DNA of 64,000 nt. Origin: Falsirhodobacter flavus (GTDB lineage Bacteria > Pseudomonadota > Alphaproteobacteria > Rhodobacterales > Rhodobacteraceae). The position numbers and the translations under genes were made by a program. Where the stretch lies: NCBI GenBank assembly GCA_029846755.1, contig JARWBI010000002.1:248001-312000 (forward strand). Direction: 5' to 3'. The notes below the pieces were generated by a model. The model saw only the letters and a program-made list of their open reading frames with translations, was not told where the DNA came from and ran no database searches. Numbering within the stretch: position 1 is the first letter of the stretch; each line of letters opens with the position of its first letter. This document shows, one piece after another, positions 32,346-41,413 of this stretch.

Positions 32346-33653
32346 ATGAAGAAATTTATTCAAACCGCAGGCCTGTCGGCGCTTGGGGCGCTGGCCGCCC
32401 TGCCCGCCCTGGCGCAAGAGGCCGAGGTCGTGTCCAACATCGACAGCGGCGATACGGCATGGATGCTGATGTCCACCGTGCTGGTGCTGTTCATGATCCT
32501 GCCGGGCGTCGCGCTGTTCTATGGCGGACTGGTGCGCTCCAAGAACATGCTATCGATCCTGATGCAGTGCACGGCCATCACCTCGATGGTCATCATCATC
32601 TGGGTGCTCTATGGCTATTCCTTCGCTTTCGGCGGCTCGGAAAGCGCCTATTTCGGCGGGTTCGCCAAGCTGTTCCTGTCGGGCGTCACGGCGGAATCGG
32701 AATCGGGCACCATCCCGGAATATGTCTTCCTGTCGTTCCAGATGACCTTTGCCTGCATCACGGCGGCGCTGATCGTCGGCGGCTTTGCCGAACGCATCAA
32801 GTTCTCGGCGGTGATGCTGTTCGTGTTCCTCTGGGTCTCGATCGTCTATTTCCCCATCGCCCACATGGCCTGGGACGCGAACGGGCTGTTCTTCGGCTGG
32901 GACGCCTATGACTTCGCGGGCGGCACCGTGGTTCACATCAACGCCGGCATCGCGGCGCTGGTCGGTTCCATCGTCGTCGGCAAGCGCGTCGGTTACGGCA
33001 AGGACAACATGGCCCCGCATTCGATGACCCTGACCATGGTCGGCGCGTCGATGCTGTTCGTCGGCTGGTTCGGGTTCAACGCAGGGTCGGCTCTGTCGGC
33101 GGGCGCAGGCGCGGGTCTGGCGATGATCAACACCTTCACCGCGACCGCTGCGGGCGTTCTGGCCTGGATCGTGGTCGAAGGCGCGGCACGCGGCAAGGCA
33201 TCCATGCTGGGCGCGGTTTCGGGCATGATCTGCGGTCTGGTCGCCGTCACCCCGGCTGCGGGCTGGGTCGGGCCGCTGGGCGCGATCGTTCTGGGCGCGG
33301 TGGCTTCGGTCGTCTGCTACTATTTCGTCGCCGTGGTGAAGCCGAAGCTGGGCTATGACGACAGCCTCGACGTGTTCGGCATCCATGGCGTGGGCGGCAT
33401 CGTCGGCGCGATCGGCACCGGCATCTTCGCGGCCCCCGGCCTTGGCGGCGCGGGCTTCCCCGAGGGCGTAACGATGGGCGGCCAGCTGTGGACCCAGTTC
33501 ATCGCCGTCGCGATCACCATCGTCTGGTGCGGCGTCGTGTCGTTCATCCTGTTCAAGCTGGTTGATGCCATCGTGGGCCTGCGCGTCTCCACCGATCAGG
33601 AACGCGAGGGGCTGGACACCACCAGCCACGGCGAAAGCGCCTACCACTATTGA
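32346..33653 (+). CDS. amtB: Ammonium transporter AmtB
   Basis: A 435-residue trimeric ammonium channel. A signal-like N-terminus (ALAALPALAQ, about 14-24) precedes eleven membrane helices. Conserved elements are LFYGGLVRSKN, FAERIKFSAVM, the aspartate and first twin histidine in YFPIAHMAWDANG, and the second in DVFGIHGVGGIVGAIGTG. The C-terminal tail (GLRVSTDQEREGLDTTSHGESAY) is the P-II interacting region and ends as in other AmtB proteins. Expression is usually nitrogen controlled; I found no convincing NtrC or sigma-54 site upstream of glnK. A strong terminator follows. Confidence 0.96.
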   Translation: MKKFIQTAGLSALGALAALPALAQEAEVVSNIDSGDTAWMLMSTVLVLFMILPGVALFYGGLVRSKNMLSILMQCTAITSMVIIIWVLYGYSFAFGGSESAYFGGFAKLFLSGVTAESESGTIPEYVFLSFQMTFACITAALIVGGFAERIKFSAVMLFVFLWVSIVYFPIAHMAWDANGLFFGWDAYDFAGGTVVHINAGIAALVGSIVVGKRVGYGKDNMAPHSMTLTMVGASMLFVGWFGFNAGSALSAGAGAGLAMINTFTATAAGVLAWIVVEGAARGKASMLGAVSGMICGLVAVTPAAGWVGPLGAIVLGAVASVVCYYFVAVVKPKLGYDDSLDVFGIHGVGGIVGAIGTGIFAAPGLGGAGFPEGVTMGGQLWTQFIAVAITIVWCGVVSFILFKLVDAIVGLRVSTDQEREGLDTTSHGESAYHY

Positions 33654-33657
33654 AAAC

Positions 33658-33690
33658 GAAAGGGCGCCCCGCGGGGCGCCCTTTGCTTTT
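33658..33690 (+). terminator. Rho-independent terminator after amtB
   Basis: A long perfect GC stem around 33659-33684 (AAAGGGCGCCCC with GGGGCGCCCTTT) followed by TTTGCTTTT; 3 bases downstream of the amtB stop. It may also serve the convergent aminotransferase gene. Confidence 0.9.
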
Positions 33691-34864
33691 ACAGAACGGC
33701 CGCGACGGCCTTTGCCAGAACCGGCACGGTCTGCGCGTTCAACCCCGCGATGTTGATGCGGCTGTCCCCCACCATATAGATCCCGTGATCCGCCCGCAGC
33801 TTCTCCACCTGTTCCGGCGTCAGGCCAAGGCGCGAGAACATCCCCCGATGCTCCGCCACGAAGCCAAACCGGTCGGACCCGGTCGCGTCGCGCAGCGCAT
33901 CGGCCAGTGATTGCCGCAAGGTCAGCATGTTCAGCCGAACCTCCTCCAGTTCCGCCTTCCAGTCGGCGCGCAGGGCGTCGTCTTCGAGGATCATCGTGAC
34001 CAGCCGCGCGCCGTGATCCGGCGGGAAGCTGTAGTTCTGGCGGTTCAGGAACGCGAGGTTGCCCTGCGTCACCGTCCGGTCGTCCGAACCAATGGCGATC
34101 AGGATGCCCGTGCGTTCGCGATAGATGCCGAAGTTCTTGGAGCAGGAGGCCGCGATCAGCACCTCGGGCAGCTCGGACGCCACCAGCCGAGTCGCCTCGG
34201 CATCCGCGTCCAGACCGTCGCCGAAGCCCTGATAGGCGATGTCGATGAACGCGATCGCGCCCTTGGCCTTCAAAAGCGTCACGACCTCGCGCCATTGCAC
34301 CATGTTCAGGTTCGCGCCGGTCGGGTTGTGACAGCAGCCATGCAGCAGCACCACGTCGCCCTGTTTCACCCCGTCCAGATCGGCCATCATCCCCGCGAAA
34401 TCGACCGAGCCGGACTCGGCGTCGAAGTAGCGGTAGTCCTGCATGGGGATGCCAAGGAACTTGATGATCGACGGGTGGTTCGGCCAGGTCGGGTTCGACA
34501 GCCAGACGGTGGCCCCCGGCGCGGCCATCTTCACCAGTTCCAGCGCCTGCCGGATCGCGCCCGTGCCGCCGGGCGTCGCAATCGCCGCGACTTTCTCCGC
34601 CGGGACCGAATCGCCAAGGATCAGCTTCGTCATCGCCGCCAGATAGGCCGGCTCGCCCGCAAGCCCGGTATAGGCCTTGGTCGTCTCGGCCTCCCACAGC
34701 TTCTTCTCGGCGGCCTTCACGGCGCGCATCACCGGGGTCAGGCCGGTCGGATCCTTGTAGACGCCGACGCCAAGGTCGATCTTCACCTCGCGCGGGTCGT
34801 CGCGATACATCTGGATCAGTTGCAGGATCTTGTCCGCAGGTTGCGGTTTCAGTTCGGTCAGCAT
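33689..34864 (-). CDS. Aromatic amino acid aminotransferase (class I, AspC/TyrB type)
   Basis: A 391-residue PLP enzyme transferring amino groups between aspartate or aromatic amino acids and 2-oxoglutarate. Fold type I motifs are DLGVGVYKDPTGLTPVM at the N-terminus, TPGGTGAIRQALELV, LHGCCHNPTGANL, FIDIAYQGFGDGLDAD and the PLP lysine in AASCSKNFGIYRERTG. The C-terminal arginine for the substrate carboxylate is in the DSRINIAGLN segment. This is the subgroup-I alpha enzyme like E. coli AspC/TyrB rather than the I gamma type; specificity cannot be read off. GGAG lies before ATG 34864. Confidence 0.93.
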   Translation of the reverse strand: MLTELKPQPADKILQLIQMYRDDPREVKIDLGVGVYKDPTGLTPVMRAVKAAEKKLWEAETTKAYTGLAGEPAYLAAMTKLILGDSVPAEKVAAIATPGGTGAIRQALELVKMAAPGATVWLSNPTWPNHPSIIKFLGIPMQDYRYFDAESGSVDFAGMMADLDGVKQGDVVLLHGCCHNPTGANLNMVQWREVVTLLKAKGAIAFIDIAYQGFGDGLDADAEATRLVASELPEVLIAASCSKNFGIYRERTGILIAIGSDDRTVTQGNLAFLNRQNYSFPPDHGARLVTMILEDDALRADWKAELEEVRLNMLTLRQSLADALRDATGSDRFGFVAEHRGMFSRLGLTPEQVEKLRADHGIYMVGDSRINIAGLNAQTVPVLAKAVAAVL

Positions 34865-34952
34865 CTCGGCTCCCTCCGCCATGGCGATGCGATGACGCCG
34901 CGGCGAAGAGGATATTCCACATGCGGCGCAGGATCGCCGCAATTCGATAGCC

Positions 34953-34982
34953 CGCCGCAGCCCCGCGTTCAAGGCTGCGGCG
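34953..34982 (-). terminator. Inverted repeat, possible terminator of the glycine-rich protein gene
   Basis: Perfect 10-bp arms (34953-34962 and 34973-34982) around a 10-base loop, 7 bases past the stop of the leftward gene at 34989. There is no T tract, so rho-independent action is uncertain. Confidence 0.5.
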
Positions 34983-34988
34983 CGTCTG

Positions 34989-35306
34989 TCACTTGGCCAT
35001 CGACTGGCGGATGGCCCCGACGATCGCCGTCAGCACACCGCCGCTGACGCCGCCCGACAGAACCGAGGCGATGATGCTGCCGACGTCGAGGCCGCCATTC
35101 GCGACCACATCGGTGGCTGCGCCCGTCGCTGCCGGATCGACCCCGGCCGCGCCCCCAAGCAGCGCCGCAAGGATTTGCCCGCCCACGCCGCCGCCGATCA
35201 GACCGACGACCGCATTCAGGACAGGACCGAGGCTTATGTTCTTCGCAGCGCCCCCGGCAGCAGTGCCGCCCAGCGCGCCTGCGATCAATTGGATCAACAG
35301 TTCCAT
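34989..35306 (-). CDS. Small glycine/alanine-rich membrane protein
   Basis: A 105-residue hydrophobic protein made of glycine-zipper-like stretches: LIAGALGGTAAGGAAKN, LNAVVGLIGGGVGGQILAALLGG and IIASVLSGGVSGGVLTAIVGAI. Three membrane-inserting or pore-like segments are plausible. Similar small proteins occur widely in proteobacteria without assigned function. ATG 35306 has GGGAG 7 bases upstream. It stands alone between smpB and the aminotransferase gene, facing away from no partner. Confidence 0.75.
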   Translation of the reverse strand: MELLIQLIAGALGGTAAGGAAKNISLGPVLNAVVGLIGGGVGGQILAALLGGAAGVDPAATGAATDVVANGGLDVGSIIASVLSGGVSGGVLTAIVGAIRQSMAK

Positions 35307-35375
35307 CACATACTCCCTCATACGGCGTTCTGCCGTGTGGTAAGCATGCGCCCCGATTGTGAAATCACAAAGCGA

Positions 35376-35849
35376 TTAAGCGTTCTGCTTCAGCAGCCGC
35401 TGTTTCTGGCGGTTCCAGTCACGCTTGGCCGAGGTCTCGCGCTTGTCTGCCAGCTTCTTGCCCTTGGCGATGCCGATGGCGACCTTCACCATGCCCCGGT
35501 CGTTGAAATACATCCGCAGCGGCACCAGCGTCATGCCTTCGCGTGCGGTGGCGGACCACAGGCGCGACAATTCCTTGCGCGACACCAGCAACTTGCGGCG
35601 GCGGCGTTCCTCGTGCCCCCAGGTCTTGGCCTGAAGATATGGCGCGATATAGCCGTTGATGAGCCACAGCTCGCCGTTTTCGACCGAGGCATAGCTTTCG
35701 CCGATATTCGATCCGCCCTGCCGCAGCGATTTCACCTCGGACCCGAGCAGGATGATCCCCGCCTCGATATCGTCCTCGATGGCGTAATCGAACCGCGCGC
35801 GGCGGTTTTCTGCGATGAGCTTGCTGTTGGGGTCGGATTTCTGGGCCAT
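35376..35849 (-). CDS. smpB: SsrA-binding protein SmpB
   Basis: A 157-residue protein that brings tmRNA to stalled ribosomes. The OB-fold signature is complete: [70 protein letters not shown], then [31 protein letters not shown] and the basic C-terminal tail that enters the mRNA channel. It follows dapA by 45 bases on the same strand. The tmRNA gene itself is not in the window. Confidence 0.97.
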   Translation of the reverse strand: MAQKSDPNSKLIAENRRARFDYAIEDDIEAGIILLGSEVKSLRQGGSNIGESYASVENGELWLINGYIAPYLQAKTWGHEERRRRKLLVSRKELSRLWSATAREGMTLVPLRMYFNDRGMVKVAIGIAKGKKLADKRETSAKRDWNRQKQRLLKQNA

Positions 35850-35894
35850 GATCTGGCCCAGATAGGTGACACCGCGCCCTTAGTCCAGAGGCGC

Positions 35895-36770
35895 CTAGTT
35901 GATGAGGCCCGCATGGCGCATCGCCGCGTCCATCCGTGCCTTGGCATTGTCGGTCAGACCGACCAGCGGCAGGCGCACCTCTTCGCTGCAAAGGCCCAGA
36001 CGCGACAGGCCGTATTTCGCACTGACCAGGCCCGGCTCGATGAAGATCGCCTCGTGCAGCGGCATCAGGCGGTCCTGATATTCAAGCGCCTTCGCATAAT
36101 CGCCCGCCAGCGTCGCCGCCTGGAATTCGGCGCACAGGCGCGGGGCAACGTTGGCCGTGACCGAGATGCAGCCGATGCCGCCATGGGCGTTGAAGCCCAG
36201 CGCCGTCGCATCCTCGCCCGAAAGCTGGATGAAATCCGCGCCGCAGGTGATGCGCTGCTGGCTCACGCGCTCCAGCTTGCCGGTTGCGTCCTTGACGCCG
36301 ACGATGCGCGGCAGCTTGGCCAAAGCACCCATCGTTTCCGGCGTCATGTCCACGACCGAACGACCGGGGATGTTGTAGATGATGATCGGCAGGTTGCAGG
36401 CGTCGTGCATCGCGGTGAAATGCGCGATCATCCCGGCCTGCGTCGGCTTGTTGTAATAGGGGGTCACAACCAGCGCGGCATCGGCGCCCACGGCCTCGGC
36501 ATGCTGGATCAGCTCGATCCCCTCGGCGGTGTTGTTCGACCCCGCGCCTGCGATGACCGGGATGCGGCCCGCCGCGAATTCGACGGTTTTCGCCACCACC
36601 AGCTGGTGTTCCTCGTGGCTCAGCACCGGGGTCTCGCCGGTGGTGCCGACGGGAACGATGCCGGACGATCCTTCGGCCACATGCCAGTCGACCAGCTTCT
36701 TCAGCGTATCAAGATCCACGGCGCCGTTCTTGAACGGCGTCACGAGGGCTGGAATGGACCCTTTGAACAT
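35895..36770 (-). CDS. dapA: 4-hydroxy-tetrahydrodipicolinate synthase
   Basis: A 291-residue TIM-barrel aldolase that condenses pyruvate with aspartate semialdehyde in lysine/diaminopimelate synthesis. Motifs are [57 protein letters not shown] (active Tyr) and the Schiff-base lysine in [14 protein letters not shown]. The length is typical. It is followed by smpB on the same strand and is divergent from the lytic transglycosylase gene. Its substrate is supplied by asd, encoded 15 kb away. Confidence 0.97.
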   Translation of the reverse strand: MFKGSIPALVTPFKNGAVDLDTLKKLVDWHVAEGSSGIVPVGTTGETPVLSHEEHQLVVAKTVEFAAGRIPVIAGAGSNNTAEGIELIQHAEAVGADAALVVTPYYNKPTQAGMIAHFTAMHDACNLPIIIYNIPGRSVVDMTPETMGALAKLPRIVGVKDATGKLERVSQQRITCGADFIQLSGEDATALGFNAHGGIGCISVTANVAPRLCAEFQAATLAGDYAKALEYQDRLMPLHEAIFIEPGLVSAKYGLSRLGLCSEEVRLPLVGLTDNAKARMDAAMRHAGLIN

Positions 36771-36900
36771 GACACGCTTCTCCTGTGGATCGGGGCTGGC
36801 CCGGTTTCGAATCCGCTCTCCTTATCCGCGTGCGCCCTGCTTGCCAAGCTGTCGCCGTTGTGTGTTGCCGCGCGGGCGCGGCTTTGGCACAGTCCGCGCC

Positions 36901-38811
36901 ATGATCCGCCTTGCCCTTGCCCTTTCCCTGATGATCCCCCTTCCCGCCATGGCGCAGGACGGTGCCGCGCTGAAGGCTGCGCTGCGCCTTGCCGCCGCGC
37001 GCGACTGGTCCGCCGCGCTGGGCCGGGCCGAGGGCGGCATCTCGCGCGATATCGTCGAATGGCAGCGGTTGCGGGCGGGGGACGGCACGGCAGGCGAATA
37101 CGAGGCCTTCCTGACGCGCAACCCCGACTGGCCCGGCATCCCCCTTCTGCGCCGCCGGGGCGAAGGCGCCATCGCCCGATCGGGCGACGCGCAGCGCATC
37201 ATCGCCTATTTCGCGCAGCAAGCGCCCCTGACCGCCGAAGGGTCGATCGCCCTGTCCCGCGCCTTTCTTGCCGCCAACCGCGCGCCCGAGGCCGAGGCCG
37301 AGGCCGTCCGCGCCTGGCGCGACATGGCCCTGACCGAAGCCGAAGAAGCGACGCTGCACCAGATGTATCCCGTGCCGCTGGCCGGGGCCGACATCGCGCG
37401 GACCGACCGGCTGCTTTGGGAGGGCGAGATGAACGAGGCTCTGCGCATGGTGCCGCGCCTCTCGGCCGGGTGGCAGGCGCTGGCACGCGCCCGCATCGCG
37501 CTGCGGTCAGGGGACGATGGGGTGGACGCGCTGATCGCCGCGGTCCCCGAGGGGCTGTCGGACGACCCCGGCCTTGCATACGAGCGGTTCATGTGGCGCA
37601 TCCGCAAGGGCCGCGATGCCGATGCCGCCGCCCTGATGCTGGAACGCAGCGGCAGCGCCGAATCGCTGGGCCGCCCCGCCGCCTGGGCCTCGCGCCGTGC
37701 CTATCTGGCGCGCGAGTTCGAGGCGGCCGACCCGACGTTGGCCTACAGCCTTGCCGCCAGCCATCACCTGACCTCGGGCGGCAGCTTTGCCGATCTGGAA
37801 TTCCTTGCCGGGCATATCGCGCTCAGGCGGCTGAACCAGCCCTCGCTGGCGCTGGATCATTTCCGCCGTCTAGGACAGGGCGTGTCGACCCCGATCAGCC
37901 TGTCCCGCGCGCTTTACTGGGAAGGCCGCGCGCTGGAGGCGATGGGCAATCTCGACGCAGCCATGGCCGCGTTCGAGGAAGCGTCGATGCACTCCTCGGC
38001 CTATTACGGGCTTCTGGCGGCGGAACGGCTGGGGAAGAACATCGACCCGGCGCTTTTGTCCGACGCCCGCCCCGCCGACTGGCGGCAGGCAGGCTTCGCG
38101 CAGTCCAGCGTGTTTCAGGCGGCGCAGCTTCTGCTGGATGCGGGCGATTACGATCAGGGCCGCCGATTCATCCTGCATCTGGCGGAATCGCAGGACGCGA
38201 CCGGGCTGGACCAGCTTTCGGACATGGCGCTGGCGATGAACGAGCCGAACATCGCGGTCCTGATCGGCAAGCAGGCGGCAGAGCGCGGAATCATCCTGCC
38301 GCGCGCCTATTACCCCGTGCCCGCGATGGTGCCGGACGATCTGCCGGTCACGCGCGCATTGGCGTTGGCGATCAGCCGCCGCGAATCCGAATTCAATCCG
38401 GTGGTGGTCAGCCCCGCCGGGGCGCGGGGGCTGATGCAGGTGATGCCCGGCACCGCCAAGCTGATGGCGACGAAGCTGGGCACGGGCTATGCCGCCGCGC
38501 GCCTGTCCGAACCGGCGTATAACGTCCGCATGGGCACGGCATACCTTGCGCAGCTGATCGAGGAGTTCGGGCCTTCGGTCGCGCTCGTCGCCTCGGGCTA
38601 CAATGCCGGGCCGGGGCGTCCTCGCAACTGGGTGACCGAATTCGGCGATCCGCGCGATCCCGGCGTCGACGTGGTGGACTGGGTCGAGGATATCCCCTTC
38701 GGCGAAACCCGCACATATGTGATGCGGGTCGTCGAATCGCTGGTGATCTATCGCGCCAAGCTGGCCGGGGTTTCGATTCCCGTCCGCGTCACCGCGGAGC
38801 TGCGGGGGTAG
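36901..38811 (+). CDS. Soluble lytic murein transglycosylase (Slt family)
   Basis: A 636-residue periplasmic enzyme that cleaves peptidoglycan with formation of 1,6-anhydro ends. The signal peptide is MIRLALALSLMIPLPAMAQ. A long superhelical alpha domain (about 25-470, repeated Ala-rich helical pairs) forms the doughnut of Slt70-type proteins. The catalytic SLT domain at the C-terminus has the glutamate in ISRRESEFNPVVVS, GARGLMQVMPGTAKLMA, NVRMGTAYLAQLIEEF and VASGYNAGPGRPRNW. ATG 36901 sets the signal peptide at the N-terminus. The last 23 bases overlap the convergent DMT transporter gene. Confidence 0.94.
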   Translation: MIRLALALSLMIPLPAMAQDGAALKAALRLAAARDWSAALGRAEGGISRDIVEWQRLRAGDGTAGEYEAFLTRNPDWPGIPLLRRRGEGAIARSGDAQRIIAYFAQQAPLTAEGSIALSRAFLAANRAPEAEAEAVRAWRDMALTEAEEATLHQMYPVPLAGADIARTDRLLWEGEMNEALRMVPRLSAGWQALARARIALRSGDDGVDALIAAVPEGLSDDPGLAYERFMWRIRKGRDADAAALMLERSGSAESLGRPAAWASRRAYLAREFEAADPTLAYSLAASHHLTSGGSFADLEFLAGHIALRRLNQPSLALDHFRRLGQGVSTPISLSRALYWEGRALEAMGNLDAAMAAFEEASMHSSAYYGLLAAERLGKNIDPALLSDARPADWRQAGFAQSSVFQAAQLLLDAGDYDQGRRFILHLAESQDATGLDQLSDMALAMNEPNIAVLIGKQAAERGIILPRAYYPVPAMVPDDLPVTRALALAISRRESEFNPVVVSPAGARGLMQVMPGTAKLMATKLGTGYAAARLSEPAYNVRMGTAYLAQLIEEFGPSVALVASGYNAGPGRPRNWVTEFGDPRDPGVDVVDWVEDIPFGETRTYVMRVVESLVIYRAKLAGVSIPVRVTAELRG

Positions 38812-39679
38812 CCTCGCCCTTGACCCCCGCGCGCCACAGCGTGAACAGCCCCGCCGCGATGACCACCGCCGCACCGACGAGAATGTTCAGGTGCAGCTCC
38901 TCGTGGAAGAAGAACACACCCACCCCGGTCGCCCAAAGGATCTGGAGGAACGAGAAGGGCTGAACCGCGCTTGCTTCTGCTGCGTCGAAAGACCGGATCA
39001 GGCACCAGTGGCCCAGAACCCCCGTGCAGCACAGCATGGCCATCAACGGCCAGTCCTCGGGCCGCAGCGGCTGCCACGAGATAAGCCCGACGATGGTGAT
39101 CGCCACGGCCCCGACCGTCCCCGCCCAGAAGAAGCTGACCGCCGGCCCGTCATGCTGCGCGACATAGCGGGTCAGCAGCCCATAGACCGCGAACATCGCC
39201 GCCGCCGCCATCGGCACCAGCGACCAGAAGGACAGCACCCCCGCACCGGGGTTCAGGATGATGATGACCCCGACGAATCCGATCGCCACCGCCGTCCAGC
39301 GCCGCCAGCCCACCGTTTCCCCCAGGACCGGACCCGACAGGGCCGATACCAGCAGCGGATAGCAGGCGAAGACCGCATGGGTCGCGATCAGCCCCAGCTT
39401 GACGAAGGCGACGACCATCACGCAAATCTCGGCCACCAGCAGCAGCCCGCGCAGGGATTGCAGCACCGGATACCGGCTGCGCAGCACCGCCTTCAGCCCG
39501 CCCGAGGATCGCAGCGCCAGCGCCATGACGAAGGCTGCGAAGAACCAGTAGCGGATCATCACCACGACGAAGACATTGTTGTTCGCGCCCAGCATCCGCG
39601 ACAACGCATCCTGCGTTGTGAAGACGATGGTGGCGGCGATCATGAAAAGGATGCCGAGGCGGGTGTTCTGCTTGCTCAT
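38789..39679 (-). CDS. EamA/DMT family transporter
   Basis: A 296-residue inner-membrane protein with ten predicted helices in two EamA repeats (about 10-140 and 155-285). Typical features are FTTQDALSRML in the first helix, RGLLLVAEICVMVVAFVKLGL, and EELHLNILVGAAVVIAAGLFTLWR at the end. It most likely exports a small metabolite; substrate unknown. Its start overlaps the end of the mnmD gene by 4 bases, so both are co-transcribed leftward. Confidence 0.9.
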   Translation of the reverse strand: MSKQNTRLGILFMIAATIVFTTQDALSRMLGANNNVFVVVMIRYWFFAAFVMALALRSSGGLKAVLRSRYPVLQSLRGLLLVAEICVMVVAFVKLGLIATHAVFACYPLLVSALSGPVLGETVGWRRWTAVAIGFVGVIIILNPGAGVLSFWSLVPMAAAAMFAVYGLLTRYVAQHDGPAVSFFWAGTVGAVAITIVGLISWQPLRPEDWPLMAMLCCTGVLGHWCLIRSFDAAEASAVQPFSFLQILWATGVGVFFFHEELHLNILVGAAVVIAAGLFTLWRAGVKGEATPAAPR

Positions 39680-40338
39680 GCTGCACCGGAAGGTGTCAGC
39701 CTTCCGGCCGACATGTGACGTTTCCCCCCATATCCCGGCAAGCGTGTGACCTCAAAACCTGCCGACTGCAAGGCCCGCCGAACATGGCCCGCCGCGGTAT
39801 ATGTGGCGAATGTGCCACCCGGCACGGTATGGGAGGCCACGGCGGCCATCATCTCCTCGCCCCAAAGCTCCGGGTTCTTGGCGGGCGAGAACCCGTCGAG
39901 GAACCACGCATCCGCCCGGCCCTGCCATGCGGGCAGGGTCTCGCGCGCGTCGCCGGCGATCACCTCGACCTCCATCGCGCCGATGGTGAACCGAGTCCGG
40001 CCCGCCGCCCATGCCGCGAGGAAGGGCGCGGCGACGGCCTCCGCTTCGGGGAAGGCGGCAAGGGCGCGGGCGATCTGGGCGGCATCCATCGCAAATGCCT
40101 CGAACGAGGTGAAACGGACCGGCACGCCGCCCGATGCGATCAGCAGCGCCAGCATGTTCAGCCCCGTGCCGAAGCCAAGTTCCGCCACGTGGAACCCTTG
40201 ATGCAGCCGTTCGGGCAGCCCGTTGCCGCGCAGGAAGACGTGTCGCGTCTCCTCCAGCCCGCCGTTCAGCGAGAAATAGGGATCGTCGAACCGGGTGGAA
40301 ACCGGGATGCCCCCATCCCGCCATTCAAGTTCCGCCAT
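39676..40338 (-). CDS. mnmD: tRNA (mnm5s2U34) methyltransferase, MnmD type
   Basis: A 220-residue SAM-dependent methyltransferase matching the methyltransferase half of bifunctional MnmC, which completes mnm5s2U at the tRNA wobble position. Motifs are WRDGGIPVSTRFDDPYFSLNGGLEETRHVFL, the SAM loop VAELGFGTGLNMLAL, then FTSFEAF, DARETLPAW and AWFLDGFSPAKNPELWGEEM. The oxidoreductase half is absent here, but a fitting FAD protein is encoded divergently 73 bases away. Start at ATG 40338, MAELEWRDGG. Confidence 0.9.
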   Translation of the reverse strand: MAELEWRDGGIPVSTRFDDPYFSLNGGLEETRHVFLRGNGLPERLHQGFHVAELGFGTGLNMLALLIASGGVPVRFTSFEAFAMDAAQIARALAAFPEAEAVAAPFLAAWAAGRTRFTIGAMEVEVIAGDARETLPAWQGRADAWFLDGFSPAKNPELWGEEMMAAVASHTVPGGTFATYTAAGHVRRALQSAGFEVTRLPGYGGKRHMSAGRLTPSGAA

Positions 40339-40411
40339 GCCGCACCTCCGTTCCCCCATTCCATGCGCCCGCAGGCTGGAAAGCGCAACCGCGCCGCGAT
40401 ATGGCGAAGGG

Positions 40412-41413
40412 ATGAGCGGACCGGACATCATCATCAGAGGCGCGGGCATCTTCGGCCTGTCCATCGCGTGGGAGGCCGCGCGGCGCGGCGCAAAGGTGCT
40501 CGTCGCGGACCCGAACGGAATCGGTGCCGGTGCCTCGGGCGGGATCGTCGGCGCGATGGCCCCGCATGTGCCGGAAAACTGGAATCCGAAAAAGGCGTTC
40601 CAGCTGGAAAGCCTGCTGATGGCCGAAGCGTTCTGGGCAGGCGTTCAGGCGGCGGGCGGGGCCGATCCCGGCTATGCCCGGACGGGGCGGCTGCAACCCG
40701 TGGCGGATGACGCGGCGCTGGATCTGGCACGGGCGCGGGCAGCCTCGGCCCGCGATCTGTGGCGAGGGCTGGCGGAATGGCGGCTGATCCCCGCGCGGCG
40801 CGGCTGGTATCCCGCCTCGCCCACAGGCTGGCTGGTCGAGGATACGCTGACCGCACGCATCCATCCGCGCATGGCGCTGGCCGCGCTGGCGGCGGCGATC
40901 CGCGCCAAGGGCGGCGAGATCGTCGCGCAGACGGATGCGGTGGCCCCCACCATCCATGCCACCGGGGCCGCGGGCCTGCGCGAGATGGGCGTCGGCACGG
41001 GCATCAAGGGGCAGGCGCTCAGCCTGCGCCATGACGCGCGCGATCTGCCGCAGATCTCCGTGGACGGGCTGCATGTCGTGCCTCATGCCAACGGCATCGT
41101 CGCCATCGGATCGACGACCGAACGGGACACCGACGATCTGGCCACCGACGCGCAATGCGATGCCCTCCATGCCCGCGCGGTGGCGGCACTGCCGGTTCTG
41201 GCGCGCGCGGAGGTGGTCGAACGCTGGGCGGGCCTGCGTCCCCGCGCGAAATCCCGCGCCCCGGTCCTCGGGCCGTGGGAGGACGGGTTCGTCGCCAATG
41301 GCGGCTTCAAGATCGGCTTCGGCATGGCACCGATGGTGGCGAAGGTGATGGCCGATCTGGTGCTGGACGGGCGCGATGCGATCCCCGACGGCTTCCGGGT
41401 CGAGGATAACTAG
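40412..41413 (+). CDS. FAD-dependent oxidoreductase, MnmC oxidoreductase-like (DAO family)
   Basis: A 333-residue D-amino-acid-oxidase-type flavoprotein. The dinucleotide site is DIIIRGAGIFGLSIAWEAARRG, followed by GIGAGASGGIVGAMAPHVPENWN. The substrate domain has LVEDTLTARIHPRMAL, and the FAD-closing end is AGLRPRAKSRAPVLG then GGFKIGFGMAPMVA. The WxxKKAFQLESLLMAE region resembles MnmC C-terminal oxidoreductases that remove the carboxymethyl group of cmnm5U34. The divergent neighbour is the matching methyltransferase, so I infer a split MnmC. A generic DAO role such as glycine oxidase cannot be excluded. Confidence 0.82.
   Translation: MSGPDIIIRGAGIFGLSIAWEAARRGAKVLVADPNGIGAGASGGIVGAMAPHVPENWNPKKAFQLESLLMAEAFWAGVQAAGGADPGYARTGRLQPVADDAALDLARARAASARDLWRGLAEWRLIPARRGWYPASPTGWLVEDTLTARIHPRMALAALAAAIRAKGGEIVAQTDAVAPTIHATGAAGLREMGVGTGIKGQALSLRHDARDLPQISVDGLHVVPHANGIVAIGSTTERDTDDLATDAQCDALHARAVAALPVLARAEVVERWAGLRPRAKSRAPVLGPWEDGFVANGGFKIGFGMAPMVAKVMADLVLDGRDAIPDGFRVEDN

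Noticed and set aside
32550-34922. Long leftward open frame opposite amtB and through the aminotransferase
   Set aside because: Shadow frame in GC-rich DNA; the aminotransferase is encoded in another frame and amtB on the other strand, both with full motif sets.
36529-36900. Longer N-terminus for the lytic transglycosylase
   Set aside because: The extension is antisense to dapA and would bury the signal peptide that begins at ATG 36901.
35175-38522. Rightward open frame of more than 1100 codons across smpB, dapA and the lytic transglycosylase
   Set aside because: It runs antisense to smpB and dapA and out of frame with the transglycosylase. Its translation is low-complexity Arg/Ala/Pro/His-rich, and the real genes have clear family motifs.
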